Of a DNA stretch of 64,000 nucleotides, positions 53,099 to 61,495 are shown in pieces. Source of the stretch: Flavihumibacter sp. ZG627 (GTDB taxonomy: Bacteria > Bacteroidota > Bacteroidia > Chitinophagales > Chitinophagaceae); NCBI RefSeq assembly GCF_000814325.1, contig NZ_JPHF01000002.1, positions 310,001 to 374,000 on the forward strand, read 5' to 3'. The first letter of the stretch is position 1; each line of letters starts with the position of its first letter. A program made the translations under genes and the position numbers. The notes beneath the pieces are model-generated. The model saw nothing but the letters and a program-made list of their open reading frames with translations, had not been told where the DNA came from and ran no database searches.

Positions 53099-53695
53099 TT
53101 ATTGTGACTTTCTGCTGTTGATCTCATCACGGATGGCGATGGCACGTAGGTAGTCTTCCTGCTCCAGCACTTCACTGAGCAGGGTGTTAAGTTCTTCGAG
53201 ATTGAGTGCGCTGAGGTCTTCGCGGCCGGAGGGACTTTCTTTTGGCGCTCCTGCTTCCACCTGCTTTTTAGTCTTGCCAGAACTGTCTTCCATGAGTATG
53301 CCGGCACTGTCGAGGATGTTCTCGTAAGTATAGATAGGGCATCCGAAACGCACGGCAAGTGCGAGGGCATCAGAAGTACGGGAGTCGATCTCCACGGTAT
53401 CATTTTCCCCTACACAAACCAGTTTACTATAGAAGATCCCTTCCTGCAGGTCGCTGATGATGATCTCCGTGAGGTCAACATTGAAGGCACTCATGAAGTT
53501 CTTCATCAGGTCGTGTGTCAGCGGGCGGCTGGGCTGCATTTTTTCTAGTGCAACAGCGATGGCCTGGGCTTCAAAACCGCCGATTACAATTGGTAATCTG
53601 CGCAGTCCATTCACCTCCCCAAGCACCACTGCGTATGAATGTGTTTGGGTAATACTGTGCGACAAGGCTACTATTTCCAGTTCTATCTTCCTCAT
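53099..53695 (-). CDS. Bifunctional nuclease (BFN/DUF151) with C-terminal UVR motif
   Basis: N-terminal ~150 residues are a BFN/DUF151 domain: VVLGEVNGLRRLPIVIGGFEAQAIA, RPLTHDLMKNF, and SRTSDALALAVRFGCPIYT. The C-terminus has a UvrB/UvrC-type UVR helix hairpin (LNTLLSEVLEQEDYLRAIAIRD). The BFN domain of a plant relative has DNase and RNase activity; the UVR module may contact a partner protein. It precedes ispE by 21 bp on the minus strand. Confidence 0.88.
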   Translation of the reverse strand: MRKIELEIVALSHSITQTHSYAVVLGEVNGLRRLPIVIGGFEAQAIAVALEKMQPSRPLTHDLMKNFMSAFNVDLTEIIISDLQEGIFYSKLVCVGENDTVEIDSRTSDALALAVRFGCPIYTYENILDSAGILMEDSSGKTKKQVEAGAPKESPSGREDLSALNLEELNTLLSEVLEQEDYLRAIAIRDEINSRKSQ

Positions 53696-53737
53696 AATGA
53701 AGGCACGAAACTAAGGCATTTTACTAAAAAAAACCGC

Positions 53738-54700
53738 TTACTTGCCTTTCAGCTTTTTCACCGCCTCAATGATCTTCGGCATCACTTCAAAAGCGTCACC
53801 CACAATACCATAATCAGCGGCTTTGAAGAATGGTGCCTCCGGATCTTTATTGATCACAACAATTGTCTTGCTGCGGTTTACCCCTGCAAGATGCTGGATA
53901 GCACCGGAGATGCCTACAGCAAAATATAGATTGGGGGCGATGGATCCACCGGTTTGCCCAACATGCTCATGGTGCGGACGCCAGTGTGCATCGGCAACGG
54001 CACGACTACAGGCTGTTGCCGCTCCCAGCAATTGTGCCAGCTCTTCAATCATACCCCAGTTCTCCGGACCCTTCAATCCACGTCCGCCGCTGATCACCAG
54101 TTCGGCTTCACTTAACGGAATCTGTCCCTTCACTTTATTGGTGGCGGTAACTTTAACCTTCGGCGCTTCGATGGTGGCAGTAAATGGAGCTACCTCTGCA
54201 ACGCCTTCTCCCAGTACCGGCGTAAAAGCGTTGGGGGTGAGGGATATGATCTTAATAGGGGAGTTGATCCTGATATTGGCAAATGCCTTTCCACTGAAAA
54301 CGCCTTTCTTCACTACGAATCCATTACTGGTGTCGGGCAGCGCAACAGCACCCGCTACCAGTCCGGATTTGAGGCGGGCGGAGAGTCCGGGTGCAATGGC
54401 CTTGCCATTCACATTTGCAGATAGAACGATGATATCTGCCTGGCTGGCCGCGGCTGCTTCTGCAATAACTTTTATAAACAACTGAGCATCGAGGTGATCG
54501 AGTTGCGCATCGGCAACATGATGCACTTTCTTGATGCCATATTTCCCAAGGGCAGAGAGGTCGTCACTAACATTTCCCAATACCAGGGCCTCTGCAGTGG
54601 TGCCGGTTTGCTCTGCCAGTTTCGCGCCATAGCTGGCTGCTTCGAAAGATGATTTTTTTATTTGGCCTTCAGCTTGATCTATATAAATAAGAACAGACAT
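53738..54700 (-). CDS. etfA: Electron transfer flavoprotein, alpha subunit
   Basis: FAD-binding ETF subunit passing electrons from acyl-CoA dehydrogenases to the quinone pool. The C-terminal FAD motif region is intact: VISGGRGLKGPENWG, SRAVADAHWRPHHEHVGQTG and GISGAIQHLAGV. ATG 54700 (MSVLIYIDQAEG) is preferred to the TTG at 54709. It follows etfB with a 33-bp gap in the same operon. Confidence 0.96.
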   Translation of the reverse strand: MSVLIYIDQAEGQIKKSSFEAASYGAKLAEQTGTTAEALVLGNVSDDLSALGKYGIKKVHHVADAQLDHLDAQLFIKVIAEAAAASQADIIVLSANVNGKAIAPGLSARLKSGLVAGAVALPDTSNGFVVKKGVFSGKAFANIRINSPIKIISLTPNAFTPVLGEGVAEVAPFTATIEAPKVKVTATNKVKGQIPLSEAELVISGGRGLKGPENWGMIEELAQLLGAATACSRAVADAHWRPHHEHVGQTGGSIAPNLYFAVGISGAIQHLAGVNRSKTIVVINKDPEAPFFKAADYGIVGDAFEVMPKIIEAVKKLKGK

Positions 54701-54733
54701 GCGTAGCAATTGAATGATGATGGAATAAGGTGA

Positions 54734-55477
54734 TCAGAAAAGTTTAGCCTCTTCATGAAGCAGGCGAACCAGTTCTTCCGGATTGTCGGGCGATACCAGC
54801 TTAACACCCGCTTTTGCCGGGGGCAATTCAAAACGCTCAATACTGGTGAGGGCCTCCACTGCAGCGGGTTCCACCACTTTCAGTGGCTTGGTTCGTGCAC
54901 CCATGATCCCTTTCATATTGGGGATGCGCTGCTCTGCCATTCCTTTCTGGCAACTAACCACCACAGGAATATTGACCTCGGCAACCTCTTCTCCGCCTTC
55001 TATTTCGCGGGTGATGGTAGCCATATTACCTGCCAGCTCAAATTTGGTGGCCAGCGATACAAATGGCATATCCAGTAACTCAGCAACCATGCCTCCAATT
55101 GAGGATCCGTTATAATCAATGGTTTCCTTGCCGGTGAATATCAACTCATAGCCACCCTCGCGGGCAACATTGGCGATCTGGCTGGCAATTGTGAAGGAAT
55201 CGGTACTGTCTGTGTTAACCCGGATGGCTTCATCACCGCCAAGGGCAAGGGCCTTGCGGATAATGGGGTCAGCATCGGCGCCGCCAACATTGATAAGATG
55301 GATAATGGTGGAGGGGTCCTTTTCTTTCAGCTCGATGGCGCGAACCAAAGCATACCATTCGTCATAGGGATTGATGATCCACTGAACGCCGTCGGCAGCG
55401 AATTTCGTGTTGTTATCCGCGAAGGCTATTTTTGCCGTGGTATCCGGCGTTTTACTGATACAAACTAAAATTTTCAT
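54734..55477 (-). CDS. etfB: Electron transfer flavoprotein, beta subunit
   Basis: Partner of the alpha subunit; binds AMP and dimerises with it. Opening MKILVCISKTPDTTAKI, NPYDEWYALVRAIELKE and TGKETIDYNGSSIGGMVAELL are typical of the family. Gene order beta-alpha matches many Bacteroidota. Two TAnnTTTG boxes lie just upstream on the minus strand. Confidence 0.96.
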   Translation of the reverse strand: MKILVCISKTPDTTAKIAFADNNTKFAADGVQWIINPYDEWYALVRAIELKEKDPSTIIHLINVGGADADPIIRKALALGGDEAIRVNTDSTDSFTIASQIANVAREGGYELIFTGKETIDYNGSSIGGMVAELLDMPFVSLATKFELAGNMATITREIEGGEEVAEVNIPVVVSCQKGMAEQRIPNMKGIMGARTKPLKVVEPAAVEALTSIERFELPPAKAGVKLVSPDNPEELVRLLHEEAKLF

Positions 55478-55529
55478 ACAGCTGCAATTATGTAATGTTT
55501 GAAAGTTGTTTATGCAACTAATCGTTGTA

Positions 55530-55552
55530 CAAATATAATAGGTTCAAAGATA
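55530..55552 (-). promoter_or_regulatory. -7 boxes upstream of the etfBA operon
   Basis: Minus strand has TATATTTG (55530-55537) and TATCTTTG (55545-55552), both matching TAnnTTTG, 53 and 68 nt before the etfB ATG. Either could serve; no clear -33 element. Confidence 0.45.
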
Positions 55553-55588
55553 GTTAGAGTTGCAGCTCAAATAAATTTTTCAAGAATT

Positions 55589-55900
55589 ATGGACCGCATA
55601 CAAAAACTTAAGGAATTCCTTGCCGCCTGTCCCGCTGATTCATTTCTCAAACATGCATTGGCGTTGGAATACATTAAAACGGGTGATGATGAGCAGGCCC
55701 GGCAACTATTTGAAGGCATCCTCTCTGCCAATCCTGATTATGTTGGCAGTTATTACCACCTGGCAAAATTGCTGGAGCGTACAGGCGACACCGAGGGTGC
55801 AGTGCATTGCTACCAGAAGGGAATGGAAGCGGCAGGGCGGGTGGGCGACCAGCATGCATTTGGTGAATTGCGTTCTGCGTTGGAAGAGCTTACTTTCTGA
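55589..55900 (+). CDS. Small tetratricopeptide-repeat protein
   Basis: 103 residues containing two or three TPR units (FLKHALALEYIKTGDDEQAR, then LFEGILSANPDYVGSYYHLAKLLERTGDTEGAVHCYQKG). It is a protein-binding helical scaffold with no other domain. ATG 55589 (MDRIQKLKEFLAACP) is used; the longer frame from a TTG reads through the etf promoter. It converges on the membrane-protein gene with no gap. Confidence 0.82.
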   Translation: MDRIQKLKEFLAACPADSFLKHALALEYIKTGDDEQARQLFEGILSANPDYVGSYYHLAKLLERTGDTEGAVHCYQKGMEAAGRVGDQHAFGELRSALEELTF

Positions 55901-56575
55901 TCAGCGCATTATTGGTTGCAGGGCAGCGGGCTTCCGGAACCAGAATATGACTCCGGCAAGCATTAGCAGGCGAAAGATAAAATAAGCCCAGTAGTTGATA
56001 TTCCACGCATCGGTGATATCACTTATGCTGGTGAAGTATATATAAAATGTTTGGAGTACGAGGAAGATAAAATTATAGAACAGGAAGCCGGCGATCAGGA
56101 GGAAGCGACTCACATAAACGGTATTAACCGTCAGTGATGAATTCCTGTAGAGGAGGACCATTGCATAACCGGCAGCCAGCATATACCAGAAAGAGGGCAG
56201 CAGCTGGTTCCAGAAAGTATTGCGGTAGATGCCTTTAATAAAAAGGGTCAGCATCCAGGTGGCGATAACAGGAATGATGGTGATGAGCAGGAATTTCCGG
56301 TAACGGATATCATCCCACAGGAAATAAAAGAAAAGTAAGCCGGTTATTGTATCAATATGGATGGTTAGGTTGCTGATGGCCTGGAAAGTGGGGGAATCCA
56401 TCGGGTATATATAAACGATCCCGAAAAGGAAGAGGTTATACAGTACATGGAGCAGGATAAACAACTGTAATTTCTGCTCCCATCCCTTTTTAATCAGTAA
56501 AATTGCAGCGGTGAGCAGCAACGCTAAGAGGGTGAGATTATCAATTACAGCTATAAGTGGACCTATTTCAGGCAT
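55901..56575 (-). CDS. Multi-pass membrane protein, unrecognised
   Basis: 224 residues with about seven predicted helices and short charged loops (KKGWEQKLQ, WDDIRYRKF). No domain recognised and no signature residues. It is divergent from tilS across ~100 bp. It shows no clear tie to its neighbours. Confidence 0.65.
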   Translation of the reverse strand: MPEIGPLIAVIDNLTLLALLLTAAILLIKKGWEQKLQLFILLHVLYNLFLFGIVYIYPMDSPTFQAISNLTIHIDTITGLLFFYFLWDDIRYRKFLLITIIPVIATWMLTLFIKGIYRNTFWNQLLPSFWYMLAAGYAMVLLYRNSSLTVNTVYVSRFLLIAGFLFYNFIFLVLQTFYIYFTSISDITDAWNINYWAYFIFRLLMLAGVIFWFRKPAALQPIMR

Positions 56576-56677
56576 TCAGGTACGGTTTAAGGTTATCGCT
56601 GAAGCGAATATGCCACACTAACGGGAGGAGGAAGCATATTATTATCGTAAAAATACCCGGATATATACGCAATCCAG

Positions 56678-58051
56678 ATGAGCAAAAAAGACCTTGCAGT
56701 TGGCTTTAAGCAATTTATCGAAGAGCATTCGTTGTTTTCGAAGCATGATCGGCTGCTCGTGGGCGTTAGTGGTGGTATTGATTCTGTGGTACTCTGTCAT
56801 CTCCTTCATGAGGGAAGATATAGCTTTGAAATGGCCCATGTAAATTTCCAGCTCCGGGGGCAGGAGAGTTTCAGGGATGAAGATTTCTGCAGGAAGCTGG
56901 CGGAGCAATTAGGTGTGCCCATTGCCGTGGCGCGTTATGATACCCGTGATTATGCGCAGGACAAAAAACTATCTATACAGGTAGCGGCAAGGGAACTTCG
57001 CTATGCATTTTTTAAACAGCTTATTAATGATCGTAAGGGTTCTGTTACTGAAATAAAATACCTGCTCACTGCCCACCATGCTGATGACAATGCCGAAACA
57101 GTGTTGATGAATTTATTCAGGGGCACGGGACTCGCGGGACTTCGCGGCATATTACCATTGCGGGAAGATATCCGTCGCCCACTTTTGTTTGCCAGTAGAA
57201 ATGATATCACGGCGTATGCTGCTCAAAAGCAGTTGACATGGGTGGAGGACAGCAGCAATGCAGAATCAAAATATGCCCGCAATTTCCTTCGCAATAATAT
57301 TATCCCTTCTTTACAAGAGCAGTACCCAACTGTTGTCGAAAATATAAATGATAGCGCGCGTCACCTGTATGATATAGAGAAGTTTTATATGGCCGCAATG
57401 AAAAGGCAGTTGGAGAAACTGGTATTAAGAAAAGAGACCGAACAACAGGTTCCTATCCTGAAGTGGAAACAGTTACCGGGGAAGGCGGCAATACTATATG
57501 AGTGGCTGCATCCCTTTGGATTTAGCAGCGGGCAGATGGCAGACCTCGAAACGTTGGCCGAGAGCCAGACAGGGCAATATATTGATTCACCTACCCACCG
57601 GCTTCTGCGCAACAGGAACTGGCTGGTGCTTACTCCCTTACCCACAGAGGCATCGGGAATTATTCTTTTGGAAGGGGAGGAAGGAAAGATTCAATTCCGC
57701 GAGGGAATTCTTCAGTGGAAAATTCAAGCCTATTCAGGTGAACCAATTTCAGAAAATAGCCAGGATGGCTGGATCGACGCTGCTGATATACGTTTCCCTA
57801 TGCTTTTAAGGCCATGGAAGGCAGGTGACTATTTTTACCCCCTGGGTATGCGAAAAAAGAAAAAACTTGCACGCTTTTTCATTGATAATAAACTAAGTCG
57901 AAACCAGAAAGAAAAGACCTGGGTGATAGAATCTTCCGGTAGAATTATCTGGGTAATTGCACAAAGGATCGATGATCGTTTCCGCGTCAGTACATCAACA
58001 AGAAAAATCCTCCAATTTAAATTCGAACCGCTTACTAATACCTCGATTTGA
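56678..58051 (+). CDS. tilS: tRNA(Ile)-lysidine synthetase
   Basis: Modifies C34 of tRNA-Ile2 to lysidine so that it reads AUA. The PP-loop SGGIDSVVLCHLL is near residue 31, followed by ARELRYAFF, LTAHHADDNAETVLMNLFRG and LRPLL-type DIRRPLLFASR. The C-terminal ~100 residues hold the TilS C-domain (LLRPWKAGDYFYPLGMRKKKKLARFFIDNKLS). Length 457 is typical. The 3' end overlaps the convergent rhomboid gene by 17 bp. Confidence 0.95.
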   Translation: MSKKDLAVGFKQFIEEHSLFSKHDRLLVGVSGGIDSVVLCHLLHEGRYSFEMAHVNFQLRGQESFRDEDFCRKLAEQLGVPIAVARYDTRDYAQDKKLSIQVAARELRYAFFKQLINDRKGSVTEIKYLLTAHHADDNAETVLMNLFRGTGLAGLRGILPLREDIRRPLLFASRNDITAYAAQKQLTWVEDSSNAESKYARNFLRNNIIPSLQEQYPTVVENINDSARHLYDIEKFYMAAMKRQLEKLVLRKETEQQVPILKWKQLPGKAAILYEWLHPFGFSSGQMADLETLAESQTGQYIDSPTHRLLRNRNWLVLTPLPTEASGIILLEGEEGKIQFREGILQWKIQAYSGEPISENSQDGWIDAADIRFPMLLRPWKAGDYFYPLGMRKKKKLARFFIDNKLSRNQKEKTWVIESSGRIIWVIAQRIDDRFRVSTSTRKILQFKFEPLTNTSI

Positions 58052-58715
58052 TGGTTTCAATGAAGTGACTCATCACATCATAATCGGCAAGTAGTTTGGC
58101 TGCTATAATGGTAAAGAGAACGCCAAAGATGGCGCCGCTGAAATGGGCGCGGTGACCGATATTATCTCCTCCTCTTTTTGCGAGGTAGGCCGAGATGCCC
58201 AGGAATATAAAACCAAAAATATAACCGGGGATATCAATAGGAATAAATAGCAACCTCAATGGCATACCAGGTTGCAGCATGATGGCTGAGAAGATCACCG
58301 CCGATACGGCACCGGAAGCGCCCAGGGCACGATAGGAAAAATTATTGCGGTGCTGGAAATAATCGGGCAGCACAGAGAAGATCAGTGCAAGAAAATAAAG
58401 CAGCAGGAACATCATTTTGCCATTGCTTCCAAAGAGGGTTGGATGGGAAAATAAACCCACTTCAAGGAACTCTCCGAAACTCCAGAAGGAGATCATGTTG
58501 AAGGCGAGGTGCATGAGATCGCCATGAACAAAACCGCAGGTGATGAAGCGGTAATATTGTTTTCGGCTATCGATCTCCGCTGGCCAGAAGAGCAGGTCTT
58601 CTTTCACCTTTTCATTGTTGAAAGCAATGAAGGAAATAACTACTGTGATAATTACAATGGATAGGGTAATGCTAAACATGGCGGCAAGATAATTAATCGT
58701 GGTGGTATTTTTCAT
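58035..58715 (-). CDS. Rhomboid-family intramembrane serine protease
   Basis: Six-helix rhomboid core: HLAFNMISFWSFGEFLE (helix 2 His/Asn), the catalytic Ser in ALGASGAVSAVIF (GxSG) and the catalytic His in GHRAHFSGAIFG. It cleaves membrane proteins within or near their transmembrane segments. Two starts are possible: ATG 58715 (overlaps rlmH by 23 bp) or ATG 58679 (MFSITLSIV, 14-bp gap); I keep the former, with low certainty. It follows rlmH in the same transcript. Confidence 0.85.
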   Translation of the reverse strand: MKNTTTINYLAAMFSITLSIVIITVVISFIAFNNEKVKEDLLFWPAEIDSRKQYYRFITCGFVHGDLMHLAFNMISFWSFGEFLEVGLFSHPTLFGSNGKMMFLLLYFLALIFSVLPDYFQHRNNFSYRALGASGAVSAVIFSAIMLQPGMPLRLLFIPIDIPGYIFGFIFLGISAYLAKRGGDNIGHRAHFSGAIFGVLFTIIAAKLLADYDVMSHFIETIKSRY

Positions 58716-59157
58716 TGCGCAGGATGGTGCATGCCCGGTATACCTGTTCGGCAAGAACCAATCGCACTACCTGGTGAGGAAATACCAGTTTGGAAAGGCT
58801 CCAGGTGAAATCGGCCCGCTCACGAACAACGGCATCCACACCATAAGCGCCCCCGATCAGGAAGATGACCTGTTTCCTGCTTTCGTTTGCGCGTTGCTGT
58901 AAGAGGGTTGCCAGCTCGGGAGAGCTGATATTTTTACCCCGCTCATCCAGCAGCACCAGGTAATCCTCTTTCTGTACCGACTGCATAACCGTTTGTGATT
59001 CAGCCTTCCTTATCAGTGAGGGATCAGTGGCCTTTGATGGCGGCAGCAGTTTCCATTCACAAGGGAAGTAGCGGTTGATGCGCTGCGTGAAATCATCTAC
59101 TGCCGCCTTGGTGGAGGCATCCTGTTGTTTACCGATTGTCCAGAGCTGGATCTTCAT
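58693..59157 (-). CDS. rlmH: 23S rRNA pseudouridine-1915 N3-methyltransferase
   Basis: SPOUT-class methyltransferase of helix 69. The family's start KIQLWTIGKQ, FLIGGAYGVD (knot, SAM) and SLSKLVFPHQVVRLVLAEQVYRA with the terminal EKYHHD are present. ATG 59157 gives 154 residues, the usual size. The longer open frame up to 59340 would overlap the divergent methyltransferase gene and adds 61 unrelated residues. Confidence 0.96.
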   Translation of the reverse strand: MKIQLWTIGKQQDASTKAAVDDFTQRINRYFPCEWKLLPPSKATDPSLIRKAESQTVMQSVQKEDYLVLLDERGKNISSPELATLLQQRANESRKQVIFLIGGAYGVDAVVRERADFTWSLSKLVFPHQVVRLVLAEQVYRACTILRNEKYHHD

Positions 59158-59224
59158 GGGTGCAAGATAATCTCTTGCGACAAAAGTCACATACCGGCAG
59201 CAATTGAAGCGGGAGATTTGTAAC

Positions 59225-59842
59225 ATGGAGTCATATAACAAAGGCCACTGGGAAGCGGTATACCAAAATAACGAGCCTGGAAAAACCAGTTGGGCGCAGC
59301 CTATACCAAAACCCTCACTGGAATTCATACACTCTTTCAACCTGCCGAAAAATGCAAGGATAATAGATATAGGCGGCGGCGATAGTAAACTGGTTGATTA
59401 TTTGCTGGAGGAAGGATTCCAGGATATAACAGTTTTGGATATCTCAGAAACAGCTATTGAACATGCAAAGAAAAGACTCGGGCATAAAGCAGGTGCCGTA
59501 ACATGGATACTGTCTGATATCCTCGATTTTAATCCAGCCGGAAAATTTGATTGCTGGCACGACAGGGCCACCTTCCATTTCCTTACTACTGAGGCCCAAA
59601 GGCTTGCCTATACTGCTATTGCCCGATCGGCAGTTACAGGGTATCTCACCATAGGAACCTTTGCGGATAACGGTCCGGAGAAATGCAGCGGACTGGTGGT
59701 AAAACAATATTCTTCAGAAGCCCTTACAAGAGAATTTGAGTCGGGTTTTGAAAAGTTAAAATGCATACAGGATGATCATATAACCCCCGCCGGAGTGGTG
59801 CAACATTTTACTTTCTGCAGTTTTAAGAAGAAGAATAACTAA
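59225..59842 (+). CDS. Class I SAM-dependent methyltransferase
   Basis: Rossmann methyltransferase: motif I IIDIGGGDSKLVDYLL, acidic tip VLDISETAIEHAKKRL, motif II region LDFNPAGKFDCWHDRATFHFL. The opening HWEAVYQNNEPGKTSWAQP resembles the thiopurine- or UbiE-type small-molecule methyltransferases. Substrate unknown. ATG 59225 is preferred to TTG 59204. Divergent from rlmH across 67 bp. Confidence 0.87.
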   Translation: MESYNKGHWEAVYQNNEPGKTSWAQPIPKPSLEFIHSFNLPKNARIIDIGGGDSKLVDYLLEEGFQDITVLDISETAIEHAKKRLGHKAGAVTWILSDILDFNPAGKFDCWHDRATFHFLTTEAQRLAYTAIARSAVTGYLTIGTFADNGPEKCSGLVVKQYSSEALTREFESGFEKLKCIQDDHITPAGVVQHFTFCSFKKKNN

Positions 59843-59977
59843 ATTTTATGGTCTCCACACCATGTTGCCATCAGCTTTGCTTCCTGATAGCCAAACCCAA
59901 AAAACAGTCGACTGGATAAGGGACATCAATACTGCGATTTCCGGTTTAAAAAGGATGCGCCTCCTGTGGAAATAGGT

Positions 59978-59985
59978 TAAATTTG
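59978..59985 (+). promoter_or_regulatory. -7 box upstream of the heavy-metal-binding gene
   Basis: TAAATTTG matches TAnnTTTG, 52 nt before the ATG at 60037 in the ~195-bp gap after the methyltransferase gene. No metal-responsive operator was recognised nearby. Confidence 0.45.
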
Positions 59986-60036
59986 TATCTACAATAAGGA
60001 AAACAATAATTCCTTAAAATTTAAAACGATTCAATT

Positions 60037-60462
60037 ATGCGAACCATAAAAATGCTGTTGATGGCAGCTTTCACCATCCTGTCTGTTTCTTTATTTGCCC
60101 AGGACCCCACGCCGAAACCTGAAAAGATGGAGAAGGAAAAAAAGGAGAAGGCAAGTTATAGTTGTCCCATGCATGCCGATGAGGTTAGCGATAAACCCGG
60201 CAAATGCTCCAAATGCAATATGGACCTGGTAAAGGCAAAGAAGGAGAAGAAGCATTATAGCTGTCCCATGCACCCCGAAGAAGTAAGTGCTAAACCCGGC
60301 AAATGCTCCAAATGCAATATGGACCTGGTAAAGATGAAGAAAGATAAGAAAGAATATAGCTGTCCAATGCATCCTGATGAGGCCAGTGATAAGCCAGGTA
60401 AATGTGCAAAGTGTGGCATGGATATGAAAAAGAAAGACGATCATTCAGGGCATAATCATTAA
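60037..60462 (+). CDS. Exported protein with three heavy-metal-binding domains
   Basis: Signal peptide (MRTIKMLLMAAFTILSVSLFAQ), a Lys/Glu linker, then three tandem HMBD units, each with YSCPMHxxE and KCxKCxMDxxK (around residues 46, 76 and 106). The tail is DDHSGHNH. The Cys-Pro-Met-His and CxxCxMD residues resemble the N-terminal copper/silver-binding units of CusB/CopB-type proteins. Here they are without a transporter or adaptor domain, so it is probably a periplasmic metal buffer. It is followed 16 bp later by a DinB-like gene. Confidence 0.88.
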   Translation: MRTIKMLLMAAFTILSVSLFAQDPTPKPEKMEKEKKEKASYSCPMHADEVSDKPGKCSKCNMDLVKAKKEKKHYSCPMHPEEVSAKPGKCSKCNMDLVKMKKDKKEYSCPMHPDEASDKPGKCAKCGMDMKKKDDHSGHNH

Positions 60463-60478
60463 TTACCGAAAGGGAGGG

Positions 60479-60988
60479 ATGACAAGGAGTACCAGTTTAG
60501 CAAACAGGCTTAGGGAAGTATTGCTCAATGGGCATTGGATTGCCAACACCAATTTCAAAGAGCAATTAGAGAAAATAAGCTGGGAACAGGCAATACAAAA
60601 TGTTGATAACCTAAATACAATTGCAGCGATCACCTTTCATGTTAACTACTATATAGGCGGACTCATAAAAGTGTTCAACGGTGGAAAACTAGAGATCAGT
60701 GATAAGTACAGTTATGATTTTCCACCCATACAGTCATCAGAAGATTGGCAGAAATTAATGAATGATTTTTTGTTCAATGCAGAGGTGTTCTGTAGCCAGG
60801 TTGAAGGGATGGAAAATGCACAATTAGACCAGCCCTTTGTAGATGAAAAATATGGGAGCTACCACCGAAATATTGAAGCCGTAATTGAGCATAGCTATTA
60901 TCATTTAGGACAAATTTCCCTGCTCAGGAAAATGATTGCTGAAAGATCTGTACCCCCACTAGATTTGGAAACCAGTAAGATCATCTGA
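60479..60988 (+). CDS. DinB-like protein
   Basis: 169 residues in the DinB four-helix fold: HWIANTNFKEQLEKISWEQAIQ, ITFHVNYYIGGLIKVF (first His of the metal site) and HSYYHLGQISLLRKM (HxxxH in the last helix). DinB proteins bind a divalent metal, and some are thiol transferases, but the role is unclear for most. An AAAGGGAGGG purine tract just upstream may be its ribosome-binding site. Cotranscription with the metal-binding gene (16-bp gap) is plausible. Confidence 0.75.
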   Translation: MTRSTSLANRLREVLLNGHWIANTNFKEQLEKISWEQAIQNVDNLNTIAAITFHVNYYIGGLIKVFNGGKLEISDKYSYDFPPIQSSEDWQKLMNDFLFNAEVFCSQVEGMENAQLDQPFVDEKYGSYHRNIEAVIEHSYYHLGQISLLRKMIAERSVPPLDLETSKII

Positions 60989-61065
60989 ACGGCATTGATT
61001 ACCTGCTTTCCATAAACCCTGCAGTTAAGATCTATTTTCCTTTAGCGTTAATATATTTTTCCGGG

Positions 61066-61256
61066 TTTACAAATAGAAAGTAGCCGGAAAGGGGTGATGA
61101 ATGCTCAGATGCTGAGATATTTTACAAATAGAAAGTAGCCGGAAAGGGGTGATGAATTCTAAGATGCTGAGATATTTTACAAATAGAAAGTGGGGCGAAG
61201 GGATTGTTGAGAAAATATATTGTTTTGTAGGGGAGGGGTTTTACAAATCGAAAGTA
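61066..61256 (+). repeat. 17-bp motif array, four direct copies
   Basis: TTTACAAATAGAAAGTA at 61066-61082 and 61121-61137, TTTACAAATAGAAAGTG at 61176-61192, and TTTACAAATCGAAAGTA at 61240-61256. Starts are 55, 55 and 64 bp apart. The first two 55-bp units are identical except for two bases; the third shares only the motif. Confidence 0.9.
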
Positions 61257-61274
61257 TAATACATAAGCAAATGT

Positions 61275-61402
61275 TAGTTTCGATTTGTAAGAAATCAATG
61301 CACAGCCATTTTGGGACTAGCATTCCATGTACTTGCGATTTGTAAAAAAATCATTACAATTATTATTAGCGATTAATTTTCTTAGTACTTACGATTTGTA
61401 CT
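61275..61402 (-). repeat. 17-bp motif array, three inverted copies
   Basis: TAGTTTCGATTTGTAAG at 61275-61291, TACTTGCGATTTGTAAA at 61330-61346 and TACTTACGATTTGTACT at 61386-61402 are reverse-strand versions of the same motif, 55 and 56 bp apart. The spacers between them are unrelated in sequence. Confidence 0.88.
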
Positions 61403-61495
61403 TGTCCAGCGTTCAACAAAGCAAATCAGGACCTTTCAACAAACTGATCCATTTCATTTCATTCTAGTTTTGTTTCATCAAAAAAAAATAATAAC

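Larger units (their letters stand above)
60989..61495. other. Gene-free region with a repeat array
   Basis: This stretch holds the 17-bp motif array described separately and AT-rich filler. No open reading frame or RNA gene was recognised; stops occur often in all frames. Confidence 0.6.

Noticed and set aside
59158-59340. 61-residue N-terminal extension of rlmH
   Set aside because: It overlaps the divergent methyltransferase start and RlmH is normally ~155 residues from ATG 59157.
61066-61402. CRISPR-like array
   Set aside because: Repeats are only 17 bp, change orientation midway and have two near-identical spacers in the direct half. There are no cas genes in the window.
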